The translations under genes were made by a program, and so were the position numbers. A DNA stretch of 64,000 nucleotides, taken from NCBI GenBank assembly GCA_018907035.1, contig JACCIC010000014.1:686501-750500 (forward strand), written 5' to 3'. Under the pieces are notes generated by a model. The model made no database searches and was not told where the DNA came from. It saw only the letters and a list, made by a program, of their open reading frames with translations. Shown piece by piece: positions 24,188-34,929 of this stretch. Every line of letters starts with the position of its first letter. The stretch's first letter is position 1. This DNA is from Sycobia sp. Sy_11 (lineage: Eukaryota; Arthropoda; Insecta; Hymenoptera; Epichrysomallidae).

Positions 24188-24540
24188 GTGGATTTGCATA
24201 ACTGGGTCGCGTGGTAATCAAAGGACAAATAAATAGATCTTATGAATATACATATCAATTTTCCTCAATGATTATTAAACAATAATTCCTAAGCTATTCA
24301 GTGGACACTTTGTTCACATCAAATTTACAAATGTTCGTAGACACGCAGTTGGAGCACTCAATACCAATTTAAGACAGCTGAAATTTTGTTTGCTCCCCAT
24401 GCTGTACCACCATTCGCTGTTACTCGAATGAACAGTAACCCGTTTCAAGTACATGTATGAATTTTATGATTGTTTGAATTATAAAAAAAAAAAACATTGT
24501 AACGATCTCAACGTAAAAATTGTTTACCATTAAGCCGATG
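24187..24540. other. Intronic stretch, nothing recognised
   Basis: Single-copy AT-leaning sequence. Confidence 0.5.
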
Positions 24541-24704
24541 TCGTTTACTCGGTCGTTTTTCACACTTGGGGCGCCGCGGGTGTTGCGGACCAAGAGCAAA
24601 GTGAAAGATACCGACCTCCGGATGAAAGATATAAGTACAAGTTGATTTATGAAATACGCAAAAATCGAACATCGGCTGATAGAGAGTGGGGGGGGGGCAG
24701 AAAT

Positions 24705-24771
<67 letters not shown>
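24705..24771. repeat. (GA)n, left arm of a GA/CT inverted pair
   Basis: 67 nt GA run with one AAAG break; 56 nt from the (CT)n at 24828-24857. Confidence 0.95.
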
Positions 24772-24775
<4 letters not shown>

Positions 24776-24822
24776 CCCGTCGTAGACGAAAGCGCTTGGA
24801 ACGATATAGGTTTGAATTTCCT

Positions 24823-24827
<5 letters not shown>

Positions 24828-24857
<30 letters not shown>
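24828..24857. repeat. (CT)15, right arm of the inverted pair
   Basis: Complementary to the GA tract just upstream. Confidence 0.95.
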
Positions 24858-24859
<2 letters not shown>

Positions 24860-24959
24860 CATCGGCTCTTTTCTTCGCAAGTGCGCGAGCGCGCCGCGAG
24901 CTGGAACAGGCCGCTCGCCGAAACGAAATCCGATACGAGGCAAGCTAAATTCCTTCAAA

Positions 24960-25730
24960 TACACGGATCTTGCCTCTCCATCTTTTAACCCTGCGTCTCT
25001 CCCCGTCGACTCTCCATCTACCGCTCGCTCCCCGCCCATCCCCGCCGACGCGACCGAGAGCTCTCTTTCTGCATTTTTTTCTTCGACCGAACCATTATTC
25101 TTGCTCTTTACCCCCCTCCCCGTCCATTTTTTTTCGTCCAATCAGTCAACGAACGATCAGCTCACCCACCCCCGCACCCCCTTCAACAAGCTCCCCACTC
25201 TTATTTTCCCTCGTATTTTTTCGCTCACCTGCATTTTTCCGTCGTGTTCCATTTTCCCGTCAATTTGTTAAACAAAATGCCGGGGCGTACGTCCAACCAT
25301 CCCCTCCCCCTACCAAGCCCTTCCGCCCAACTACCTTGGATGTATACCCTTCGATGCAGTTTATTATTCCCCGTCTCTCCTCTTTCCCATCCCCTCTTGG
25401 CGCAGTGGTACGCGCGAGAACTGCGCGCGGCCAAACAATGGTCGGTGCAGCCGGCACACGTGTGTGGGGGTTTTTGTCGCTGTTCACGTGCACGTGCATC
25501 GCCGTTCGTCTTCGTGTATGCCTATGTATGTGCACAAGCGCGCGCGTGCGTATGTGTGTGTGTGAAGAGAGAGAGAAAGAGAGTAAGAGTACGATTGATG
25601 CGCGCGCCGGCCGCGATGTTATTATACCGGCGCTGTGAGCAATGTACCAGTAGTATAGGAGTCGTACAAAGTCATTTGGTCAGCGATAAATAAGCGGGCG
25701 AGTGAGAGACGCACACATACACAGAGTTTT
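24960..25730. other. Pyrimidine-rich, CpG-rich block
   Basis: The plus strand is strongly C/T-rich from about 24970 to 25400. This produces Pro/Ser-rich open frames (for example 222 codons at 24970-25638) without domain structure. Confidence 0.5.

Positions 25731-25733
<3 letters not shown>

Positions 25734-25761
<28 letters not shown>
25734..25761. repeat. (TA)14
   Basis: TA run. Confidence 0.9.
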
Positions 25762-25765
<4 letters not shown>

Positions 25766-25966
25766 CGAGAGTAGGACCGAGTGACAGCGACACAGTGGCG
25801 ACGTTCGACGGGCAAAACGGAAACTACGCTATATTTATTTGTTCGAATGCTCGGAAGATACGTCAGTTTAGAAGGGACATTATATATATAGAACGGGCTA
25901 CTATTGTATAAAAGACTGGTCCGTTACTGCAGCTATTCTGGCGTTTTCCGTCTTCTCTATTTTATT

Positions 25967-25987
25967 TATATGTATACATATATATAT

Positions 25988-26061
<74 letters not shown>
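25967..26061. repeat. (TA)/(CATA) compound repeat
   Basis: TATG, then CATA x6, then a long TA run. First of three long TA tracts within 320 nt. Confidence 0.95.
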
Positions 26062-26064
<3 letters not shown>

Positions 26065-26124
26065 ATATACTTCCGGTGGGGGCGGATCGAATTCGAGATG
26101 TCACCGGGGAATATGCGCGCCCGC

Positions 26125-26129
<5 letters not shown>

Positions 26130-26178
<49 letters not shown>
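26130..26178. repeat. (TA)24
   Basis: Second tract of the cluster. Confidence 0.95.
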
Positions 26179-26181
<3 letters not shown>

Positions 26182-26234
26182 GCGATTTCTCGCTTCCCGC
26201 AGGATTGGAAATCACTATGTGTAACTCCTTCTTG

Positions 26235-26235
<1 letters not shown>

Positions 26236-26281
<46 letters not shown>
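26236..26281. repeat. (TA)22
   Basis: Third tract of the cluster. Open frames here encode Tyr-Ile repeats only. Confidence 0.95.
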
Positions 26282-26283
<2 letters not shown>

Positions 26284-26419
26284 TCGATTGGCGGTATTAC
26301 GTAAACATGAGCATACATGTATAGAGATGGAGCGCATTTTATCTCTTTTCCTTTTTTTTTTTTATTTGAGGGGGGGTCGAAACGCGAGCGCGTCGCTGTA
26401 GAGGATGATCGTTTTCTAT

Positions 26420-28940
26420 ATATACGTACGAACATACAATTCTTTAAAGATGCGAAATTTTCTCTTTCCGAGTTTTGAGAAATGGGAAATTTGGAAAATT
26501 GAACGGGCCCGGAAGAAGAGAGCGCCTGCTTGGATTACAAAAAAAAAACGTTTTGTCGATTTATCTTCTGAAACATTTTTTAAATTCTAAAAAGAAAGTT
26601 AAAAATTGTTAAAATGCTTTTAACAAATTAATTTTATACGAAACAAAGGCTACGGTGCGCCATGTGTGCGGGTGCGTATTTGTGTCCGTCAGTGCATTAA
26701 AAAAGTCAGGAGTAATCAGTGCAATTTGTAAAATGACAAGAATAATATATATTCACCGAACGGGCAGCGATAAATTTATTTTAAGCATAAGCAAAATAAA
26801 CGATATATTTGCAATGCCGTACGTTCATTAACGCAAGCGTTAGCTCCATAAATATATGTATTTTTTTAGGTTTAATTATCATTCGGCCCTACTCGTTCCG
26901 TTAAACTTAACTGTCTTCCGTTGAAATATGGCTCTGCATTATTTAACATTCGCGTCCTATTTGTAATAATTACTTGTTTTATTTATTATTCTTGGTTAAA
27001 TTTTTCTATATACTTTCATGATATTCGAATTGGAATTCAATTCAATTTGAAAATGCACGAAATAAATAACATTAAAGTTTATATTAAAATTAATTTTCAG
27101 TTATATAATTATGTATCTTCTATAATCTTCGAATTATTTGATAAATAAATAAAATTCTGTAATGCTAGTTTGAGCATCACTCAAATTACTGGAAATTTTC
27201 ACGAAATTATGTACTATTAAATATTTTCTGAAGGAACATTATATATACATTTATGAAATATTAACTTTATAAATATTTATTGAGCCGTTCGGTATAGTAA
27301 CCGGAAATCCCAAATACAAAACTATATGCAATTAAATGAGAAGTATTGAACATTCTATTGTTATTTTCAATGTTGCGAAATCCAAGACATTTCAACAAAA
27401 TAATTAATTATTTGTATTGGAAATTGAAGTATTTTCATGATTTAAAATAATTCTTACAATTGTTAGGAATAACAATAATGTAGCTTAAAGTTATTATATT
27501 AATTTTTACAGGTTATATTAGAATGAAAGAAAAAAGAAAATTAATTATTACTGCATCTCTTTGATTTGGCAGTTGCGTTGGAATCTCTTTGATAACAGTA
27601 ATAAAATTGAGGGTATGATAGCATGATGAAGATAGTCGTTGCAAATATTTAAATAGGTAATTTTAATAATTATAAGCTGTTTTTTTTTACAATTTTTCAG
27701 TAGAATCAACAAAAAATTCATTAAAAACTTCATACAGCGTTATAGCTCTGTAAAAATATATTCATACGATACGTAAGAGTAGCCTGTGTAAGTAGTAATA
27801 TGTGCACGTGTACGGACACATATAACATGTAACTTAAAATATCATAGATATCAGGAGTCTGAACTTATTATTCAATTCGAACTATATTTATAGAAGAATT
27901 CTACAATGAATACGGAATTCTTAGATTCTTAAAATATTTCTATTGCACTAAGTATTTAAATTACGAATTTCAATTAATTTAAATTAATTAAATTAAATAC
28001 AAACTAATTTAAATTAGTGTAAATCTAAGTAGTATTGAAATTACTATTTGCCGAATATGTATCCTAAGATCAATCTTTTTTTATTCGAGATTTTTTGTGT
28101 ATTCGTAAGGCTTATTCCGTGCCTGTTTTTTCAGACACGTGTATAATTCAATTATAAAATTATTCAATACTCTACTTGTTTTTAGAGTAACACTAATGTT
28201 TTTCTTTTTTAATAATGCACCGCTAAGATATATCTGTTTCCTGATCAAAATTTCATTTCAAAATTATTGTTATCGTTAATTGATCATTGTTTATTGTCAT
28301 TTTGTTGAAAAACGTAACGGACGATAATTTTAGATTAAAATCGGTTAAAAAGAATGTACGAGCGATGTAAAAGGCAAAAACAATCAGCATCTATTGTATG
28401 CATACATTGGTACGCACACAGTAAAACCATGATGGAATGAACTGGACGAGAAAAATTGCGATAGAAACTAATCTACTGCCAAAATTCATAGTTCAAATAC
28501 TCCGTATAAGAGGAACGATTTAACAGAGTAACAGAATTTCGCGTTCGTTGCACAGTTTTAATATAGAAATATTTTTAGAGCTGAATAATAAGTTCATATC
28601 CCTGACGTCTATGACAGCTTATTTTTAGTTTTATTCAGTCATCAGTTATATTCGCGCACATTCCATCTGTGACTGCTTACGTTCGCCATGTCTTCTGCGC
28701 GCATTACGTTCGTTTTTTCATAAAAAGACTTAATAAATTGCTTCATAAGCTATTTCGCATTGAGGACCATTTTAACTTGGAAGTTGTTTTAGTTTGTTTA
28801 CAAACGCGACGCTAAGTACCGATACGCTTTTTATTACGGTTTATACTGCTATGCAGTTTATACATTCTGGACTATTTGATTTTCGTTATACGTAATGTGA
28901 ATTTTTAAAAATTGAGAAAAGCGACGAATTCTCACTTTTG
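26420..28940. other. AT-rich intronic stretch
   Basis: About 2.5 kb with no microsatellite of note and no gene recognised. A low-complexity AATTTAAATTA stretch lies at 27965-28018. Confidence 0.55.
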
Positions 28941-29513
28941 AATAATAATCAATGTACTTGTGGTTTCAAAATGTAATCTTACAGATATGTATTCTCTTTA
29001 ACGGTGATTTACGCGTCGTTTATTCTACCGTACCAGGCAGTGTTTACGTAGTCTATTGCGCTCGAATATTTCCCCATGTACCACAGTCGATTTCTACCTT
29101 GTTGCGTTTGATTATAGTGGAGGGTAACAAAAAAAGGGGGGGGGAGAAGAAGAAGAACGGTAACCATCACCCCTCCGCGAGCTCGACATCCCATTTTCGC
29201 GGCAGTCGCAAGGAACTTAGCGCACCCAATCGTTTTAACATCTACAAGTTACTTTACAAAACGCTCTTTCTCCAGGTAGGAATTATCGAGCGATCGCGCT
29301 AGCCTTTATCTATGTGTATATATATATAAACTCCTATCGCCTCTGACGAAGCGCGCGCCGAAGAAAATCCCGGTATTGAAAAGATCTCCGACAAAGGCGG
29401 CTCTCAGCCTTTCCCCCCCTCCTTCTCCGTAACGAAACTACCGTGCACGATCGCGGAGCAGGGGGAGGCTGTAATTATCGCACCTCTCGAGATTCCTGTC
29501 GGCGAACAGCTAT

Positions 29514-29516
<3 letters not shown>

Positions 29517-29557
<41 letters not shown>
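29517..29557. repeat. (TA)20
   Basis: Lies about 410 nt downstream of the CELF 83-nt exon in gene orientation. Confidence 0.95.
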
Positions 29558-29561
<4 letters not shown>

Positions 29562-29783
29562 CCTGTAGGCTCTTGATATACCCCCCCATCCTAGCTGCGC
29601 AATCGGTACGGGAATACTAACGACTGTCGGCAAAACCGTCCGTGCTCGCGGTAATTGCCGCAGTCGTTAATCGGAGGGCGATAATGCCCCCCCTCCACCT
29701 CCCTTCTCTCTGACACCACTCCACTCCACTACCGAGCGCGATCTCCACAATGGCCCGCGATGCGATTGCATCCCTGAGCGGGC

Positions 29784-29817
<34 letters not shown>
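29784..29817. repeat. (GA)n
   Basis: (UC)n in the CELF pre-mRNA, about 150 nt into the intron after the 83-nt exon. A short (TA)8 follows at 29850-29864. Confidence 0.9.
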
Positions 29818-29818
<1 letters not shown>

Positions 29819-29924
29819 CGGACGAGTAATACCTCCCACTTCCGATTATGTATATATATATATAAGCGACTGTATATAGCTCGAAAGATCTGCCTGAATG
29901 AGACAGGCCTCGGAGCCAGTTAAC

Positions 29925-29932
29925 TGCATGCA
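29925..29932 (-). promoter_or_regulatory. UGCAUG (Rbfox-type) motif downstream of the 83-nt exon
   Basis: The palindrome TGCATGCA puts a UGCAUG in the sense RNA about 36-43 nt inside the intron. UGCAUG is the known Rbfox/A2BP1 site, and a downstream position usually favours exon inclusion. One hexamer is weak evidence on its own. Confidence 0.4.
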
Positions 29933-29962
29933 GATACATATACCTATACGTAAATGTTAGAT

Positions 29963-29968
29963 ACTTAC
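29963..29968 (-). promoter_or_regulatory. 5' splice site of the 83-nt exon
   Basis: GTAAGT follows CACGGG on the minus strand. All six intronic positions match the consensus donor. Confidence 0.85.
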
Positions 29969-30051
29969 CCCGTGAAACGTCTTGATGTTATGGAGGGCGT
30001 TCTGGGCTGCGAGGGCGGCCTGCCTCGTGTAAAAGGTAACGAAGCAGCAGC
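29969..30051 (-). CDS. CELF: CELF/Bruno RNA-binding protein, RRM1 exon (83 nt)
   Basis: Internal coding exon of a CELF/Bruno protein, a family that binds UGU/GU-rich RNA and controls splicing, mRNA decay and translation. Read on the minus strand, the first two bases (GC) finish a split glycine codon. Then come 27 codons: CCFVTFYTR, then [11 protein letters not shown], ending IKTFHG. With the split glycine, GCCFVTF is the RNP1 core of RRM1, which contacts RNA on the beta sheet; [11 protein letters not shown] is helix 2. The exon is preceded by a long pyrimidine tract and AG (30052-30053) and followed by GTAAGT (29968-29963). The 83-nt length, the split Gly at the start and a phase-0 end match the exon I know from the family. 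CCFVTFYTR and HNIKT favour the CELF1/2-like (aret/bru-1, bru-2) class over the bru-3 class, but I cannot name the paralog. Skipping this exon would shift the frame. Confidence 0.93.
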
Positions 30052-30084
30052 CTGAAAAAGAAAGAAAAAAAAAACACGTTAAAG
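30052..30084 (-). promoter_or_regulatory. 3' splice site of the 83-nt exon
   Basis: Read on the minus strand, an uninterrupted T/C tract of over 20 nt (30054-30074) ends in CAG at 30052. A plausible branch sequence, CTTTAAC, lies at 30078-30084, about 26 nt before the exon. This is a strong acceptor by eye. Confidence 0.75.
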
Positions 30085-30199
30085 ATGAGCGTTGAAGGAC
30101 AACGAAGCCGTTGAGCTCGTTCGTTTAAAGACTTTGGCGGACGAGAGTTTCTCGTTTATTGGGTCTTTATATCGCGGGGGTTGCAGTGGGGTAGGGGAT

Positions 30200-30201
<2 letters not shown>

Positions 30202-30247
<46 letters not shown>
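30202..30247. repeat. (CA)23, i.e. (UG)23 in the CELF pre-mRNA
   Basis: An uninterrupted AC/CA run of 46 nt, extended by an imperfect ACACCC..ACACACAC stretch to about 30263. In the CELF transcript it reads (UG)n, with 150 nt between it and the RRM1 exon. UG repeats are high-affinity sites for CELF/Bruno proteins. Confidence 0.9.
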
Positions 30248-30249
<2 letters not shown>

Positions 30250-30358
30250 ACATACACACACAGTTATACGATAGTTGGTAAAAGTTCAGCGCGCGCCTCC
30301 CAAGGGAGGCTCGGGGCTGCTGGCACGACCGGCTGCGTTTGCCGCGGGGGGAGAGTAA

Positions 30359-30408
<50 letters not shown>
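30359..30408. repeat. (TA)25
   Basis: (UA)n in the sense RNA, about 310 nt upstream of the 83-nt exon and upstream of the (UG)n tract. Confidence 0.95.
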
Positions 30409-30412
<4 letters not shown>

Positions 30413-30759
30413 GATAAAAAAAGAGGATCTTTGAGAACGTGCACGGACAAAAAGATTTGGAAGTATACGTGGGCTAAGCTTGCGTATATAGTTTGGCTGG
30501 ATCGAGTGGCGGGGGAGGGAGAATTTTCGCGAATTTGAGAACGAAACTCCTATACACACTTGGTATGGATGGAGGAACATTGGCGAGCTTACCGAGGCTG
30601 GCTCTACTTATGGAGTAGTGTGTGGATGTCTGTATATACGTGGGAAATTAGTATTTATCTTTTGGACGAACTCCAGAAGGCGAGCCGATCCTCCCATCTA
30701 TTTCTAGTTTGTTCAGTTGACTTAATTCGACGTTGTATTTGGATTTATATCACATTTTG

Positions 30760-30763
<4 letters not shown>

Positions 30764-30803
<40 letters not shown>
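30764..30803. repeat. (TA)20
   Basis: TA run. Confidence 0.95.
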
Positions 30804-30806
<3 letters not shown>

Positions 30807-32270
30807 TAGGAAACTGATAGAGTTCCAAGATATTTAAAAATTAAAAGAAATTGTGGCGTAAATTTGATTGCTTTTATATATAATATGATTGTAAACATGC
30901 TTTTTTGCTATTAACTAACTATTGATTTTCTAAAGTAACTACCGAAGTAAATGCTTATGTACTGAAAAGAAAGTGCTTTGTTTTTAATAATAGTCTATAT
31001 AAACATAATATTGTTATATAAATCTTAGTTAATTACTACGTTCATTTATATCTATTTTAAATTGATGCGAAATTTTTGAATCGATTCAATAAACGGCATG
31101 GGAATGAGAAGTCTGGTCAATTTCATAACCAAAAATCATAAATAAGATTTTTAATCGTATTCATATTTCTAGGCTTCTTAGAGTTCGTATAAAAGTTTGG
31201 CAAAATGCAAAATAGACATTAAATATGATAAAGTAGCATGATTGAAATTAAAAAATTCCTTTTAAAGTACTTTATTTACTACATTAAAACTAAATTTGAT
31301 TTAATACATTAATACTGAAATTCAAAATACTTGTCCAATTTGGCGAATGATGGACTGGAATCTTCAGATTTTCGAAGAATTTCATTTCGTGTAAAAAAGC
31401 GTATTGAAAAAAACGAAAAGAAAGTAAATCTAGTGTAAAAAGATTTTGCATGTTACTAATTATTCTTTTTACTGTCAGATAACTCGACATTGATTTAAAA
31501 CTTTTATGAAGTAATATCCTCCAATTAGAAGCTTGAAACTTTTAAATTCTTTTAACAGATCCGAGCCGCTCAAGTAGTCCGAGTCCTTTCGAGCCGTTCG
31601 GTTTGCTCGAATCGAGTTTTGAGATATCGTGTTCAAGTCTGACTTTTGCACAATTATATATAATAATATTCACTGCATAATACTAACATATATTATTATT
31701 ATATATTATTTAATAAATTTTTATTAAAATAAGAAATGAAAATTTTATTCAGAGAAAGTTTTTCAATTCTGACTATTTAATTCCTATCTGTTTGAAAAAA
31801 GATTTGACGCGGTTCAGGCGTAAAGCAACGATTTTTACGATTATTACTCGTCAAGTATTAATAACATAATTCTAACGAAATTACCTCTCCCATTTCATAG
31901 CCGTATGTTCAACATAAAATACAGTATAGAAAACAAATACTTAAAAATATATTTTTTGATAATTATAAATGCTTAGAATATTTGTCAAATAATTTTTGTC
32001 AAACAAATAGTTACTTCTTCTCGATTACCAACAAAGGATATTTCTTTGTTGGGCTCAATGACATTTATTACGAATTCTTTCAAATACCATAAATGTTACT
32101 GAATATACGTCGTTGATACATAACGCAAAACAATGAATGTCAAATAAAACAAAGAATTCTCATGCTAAGTTTGTCACAATATAACGCAGATCAGACTTTC
32201 CGTATAGCTCAAATTCTCGGCCCATCCATCTATCCCGCCATTCGCATGTCTTCTCGCCCATGTATATACA
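30804..32270. other. AT-rich stretch, nothing recognised
   Basis: Single-copy AT-rich DNA. A small GC-richer piece at 31560-31622 repeats GAGCCG/CCGAGT words. No gene recognised. Confidence 0.55.
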
Positions 32271-32272
32271 CA

Positions 32273-32273
32273 C

Positions 32274-32305
<32 letters not shown>

Positions 32306-32308
32306 ATA
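32273..32308. repeat. Symmetrical CA-TA-TG repeat
   Basis: ACACACATATAT...TATGTGTGTG: a perfect-looking palindrome of alternating purine-pyrimidine. Confidence 0.85.
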
Positions 32309-32329
32309 TATGTATCTCTGATTAAATCG

Positions 32330-32990
32330 TACCGCGTCAATGAGCCGCCGAGGCGTGAAGCGCGGTGGCGAGCAAACCCCTCACACCGGATCTTCTGGAC
32401 GACTGACGCTCGGCCGGTAGACACGTTCGTTCATCCCTCTCCTTCCCCTCGAAGGGGCGCGCGCGAGCGCGCCCGTGCAAGAGAGAGAGAGTGAGAGAGA
32501 GAGAGGGGGGGGGGACCAGGGCGACGACCGTCTGCGGCGTCGTCGACGCGGTCGCGCGCGGCCTTGAGACGTCGTCGCCGTCGTCGGCGCAATCTATGCA
32601 TAAAGGGCTAAATCACGCGGAGAGGGAATCTCGCCTCTGGGTCTCGCCGGATGCACAAGCACGCGCGCGCGCGCGCGCGCGGCAGGACGGGGAGCTTGGC
32701 AAGGGTGCCCGATTGCGTATAATGGCCGTGTCTACAAATGCTCGCTAGCTCCCCGCCCCCGCCCCATCCCCCGGCCCATTCGTTATCGCGCGCGCCAACG
32801 TTCCGGATTTCTACCTTCGCCCCGCCCCCCCGCCGCCGCCGGTGAATCCTTCTCTTGCACGGGCCTACGTATAGCGGTACGATGTTTTCTCTCCAGTCGC
32901 TCTCCTCCCCCGCCCCCCTCGCCGGCATTTTTCCGCGGATACGAGCTCGAAGCGGTTGTAGAACGGGTCGGCGTAAGGCGCCGCGGTGGC
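32330..32990. other. CpG-rich block
   Basis: Very CpG-dense, with a (GA)n (32479-32506), a (CG)n (32661-32681) and C runs (32824-32830). No exon recognised, although a CpG-rich block 5' of the visible exons is a possible promoter setting. Confidence 0.45.
32661..32681. repeat. (CG)10
   Basis: Uninterrupted CG alternation preceded by AAGCA; a classic Z-DNA-forming sequence. Confidence 0.95.
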
Positions 32991-33419
32991 TTCATATTTT
33001 ATTCTTATATGTAGAAATAATAATTTAAGTAATTTATTCGCCAATTTTACATGTAAGCACGATAAACGTTGTGAAGGTCAAGTCGTTTGTAAAATTAATT
33101 TTGAGCATTCTTTGACTTTACATCTCGGGAAAACGGGTAGTTTTCGATGTGCGATTCAGTACAATACGGCTCGAAACTCGAACAACTCGGACGATTTTGA
33201 AAATATAAATATTTTCGAACAATGTAACAGAAATAATTACAACGGGTAAATGTTGGTATGTTAAAGAATTGCAGTTACGTAAATTTCATGTTAGGGTCTA
33301 ACCTAATAAGGACAAGGCTTATAATTTACTAATATATATATTTGTTCTTTGCGTTAAAAGTTAAATCACGCTGGGGGAGGCGAATGTTGGGTATATCGAA
33401 TTGTATTATTTGATTCCAG

Positions 33420-33484
33420 TTGAATCACTGATGAACAGCCGAAGTGATTGCGAGCCCGTGGACGGCAGCGGATACATCGACTCG
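33420..33484 (+). CDS. Candidate small exon, unknown gene
   Basis: A GC-richer 65-nt island inside AT-rich DNA. It is preceded by TTTGATTCCAG (33409-33419) and followed by GTAATG. In the frame that is open from 33365 to 33559 it encodes ESLMNSRSDCEPVDGSGYIDS. The composition contrast and the AG/GT borders suggest an exon on the plus strand, opposite to the CELF gene. No known protein is recognised. Both splice sites are only moderate, so a chance pattern is quite possible. Confidence 0.25.
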
Positions 33485-33499
33485 GTAATGGTGTTGGGG

Positions 33500-34920
33500 G
33501 CAGTCTCGCTTTTGTTCACTAACGTTAGTGTATTGATTTTTTTTATTATTATTATTTTTTAGCAATAATTTATATTGCACATTCTACGGGGATGATACTA
33601 ATCGTAGGACGATATCACTCCAATTAGTTAATTGTAAATATATTATTTTATAAAGACTGTAGCACGTATGCAAATGTCGATTGGATTACTTTATAACCGA
33701 CGTTATGTGTACACTTTTAATTGTATATGTAGAATTTTTCAATCACATGACACCTGTGCATGTGCAGCTCTGATTAAAATGAAATCCATCAGCTGTGGTC
33801 GACGTGTATTTGTTAATTTAATTTAAAACCATTTATTAAACTGAGTGTTCCATTGTGTAAATAAAAAATTAAGAAAATTTTTTTTTCAATTTTAAATCGA
33901 TACGAAAGAGCTGGAAATCATGAACGAGATATCACACTACGTTATTCAAAGTACAAAATATTTATTACTATATGGCTAAAAAAGAATTATTGAATTTTAT
34001 ATGTTATTTATTTAAAATAGATTATATTAAATGTATACATTACGAGATAGTGAGTCATAGTTCATTAATATTTACCGATTGTCTATAAGTTTTCATTCCT
34101 TCCAATACTCGAAAAATTCAAGATGATTGAATTTTTCATTTTTTATTTCAGCGTTGATGGTAAAAACCACAAATTTCGAACTCAAGATATCGATTAAGCC
34201 CGAGATAAAACAAGCTCGATAATAAAAATCGTCAAAAGCAAATTTTACCAAGAATGGAATGATATAAGATCCAGTACAACGTCGATTTTTAAGGATATGT
34301 ATAAGAAGTATTATAAAGAAACAAAAGCAAGTATTCACGAAAGAAATAAGTAACCATTGCCAGATTATGGGTCGAACATACGTCAACAATCGACTGAGGA
34401 TTCTAACGAGGCATGCATCAAGTAAGAGAAATGCAACGAAAAATTAAAATTTTAATGATATTCTCACAGAAATGTTTGAATTATACGGTAAAGCAAGAAA
34501 AAGGTGTGAAAATCAACACGGACGCGAAACTTATATGGATTTAATACCTAATTATTTTAAATATTTTCGAATATTTTTCTCATATAATTTTTATAATATA
34601 AAATTTTTATAAGCTTATAATAATATATGTTTTAATTTAGTAATTAATATCAATGAAATATTTATCGCACATGTACCTTTTGTAAACCTATATAACCTTA
34701 TAAAATTACGTGGACGATGGTAATGACAAATTACTTCTAATCTCTTAATAGCCGAAATTAAGACACGCGATTATGCACTTTAAGTGTCGAGTAAAAAATA
34801 TTATTCACGATAATACCTTTTTTTTTTTAGATTTTACAATAAAACTGACTAAGCGATATTTCTTTATAAAGCTTCAACCGATTTGAAAAAATAATATTTC
34901 ATTTACCCTACCATTTACAA
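33500..34920. other. AT-rich stretch, nothing recognised
   Basis: A 98-codon minus-strand open frame at 34093-34389 is hydrophobic and AT-driven. I do not call it a gene. Confidence 0.5.
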
Positions 34921-34929
34921 TCAAATTGA

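Larger units (their letters stand above)
540..29968 (-). other. CELF: 29.4-kb intron of the CELF/Bruno gene
   Basis: The intron runs between the RRM1 exon and the linker exon. Donor GTAAGT is at its high-coordinate end and TTTCAG at its low-coordinate end (minus strand). Its size is set directly by the two recognised exons. It contains most of the microsatellites listed below, the decayed coding remnant at 16661-17778, a SINE-like fragment and one copy of a short inverted-repeat element. I found no further CELF coding exon inside it. An unrecognised alternative exon cannot be excluded. Confidence 0.88.

Noticed and set aside
24970..25638. 222-codon Pro/Ser-rich open frame
   Set aside because: Reflects a pyrimidine-rich strand; no domain structure.
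34093..34389. 98-codon hydrophobic minus-strand frame
   Set aside because: AT-rich composition alone gives Phe/Ile/Leu-rich products; no motif, no splice support.
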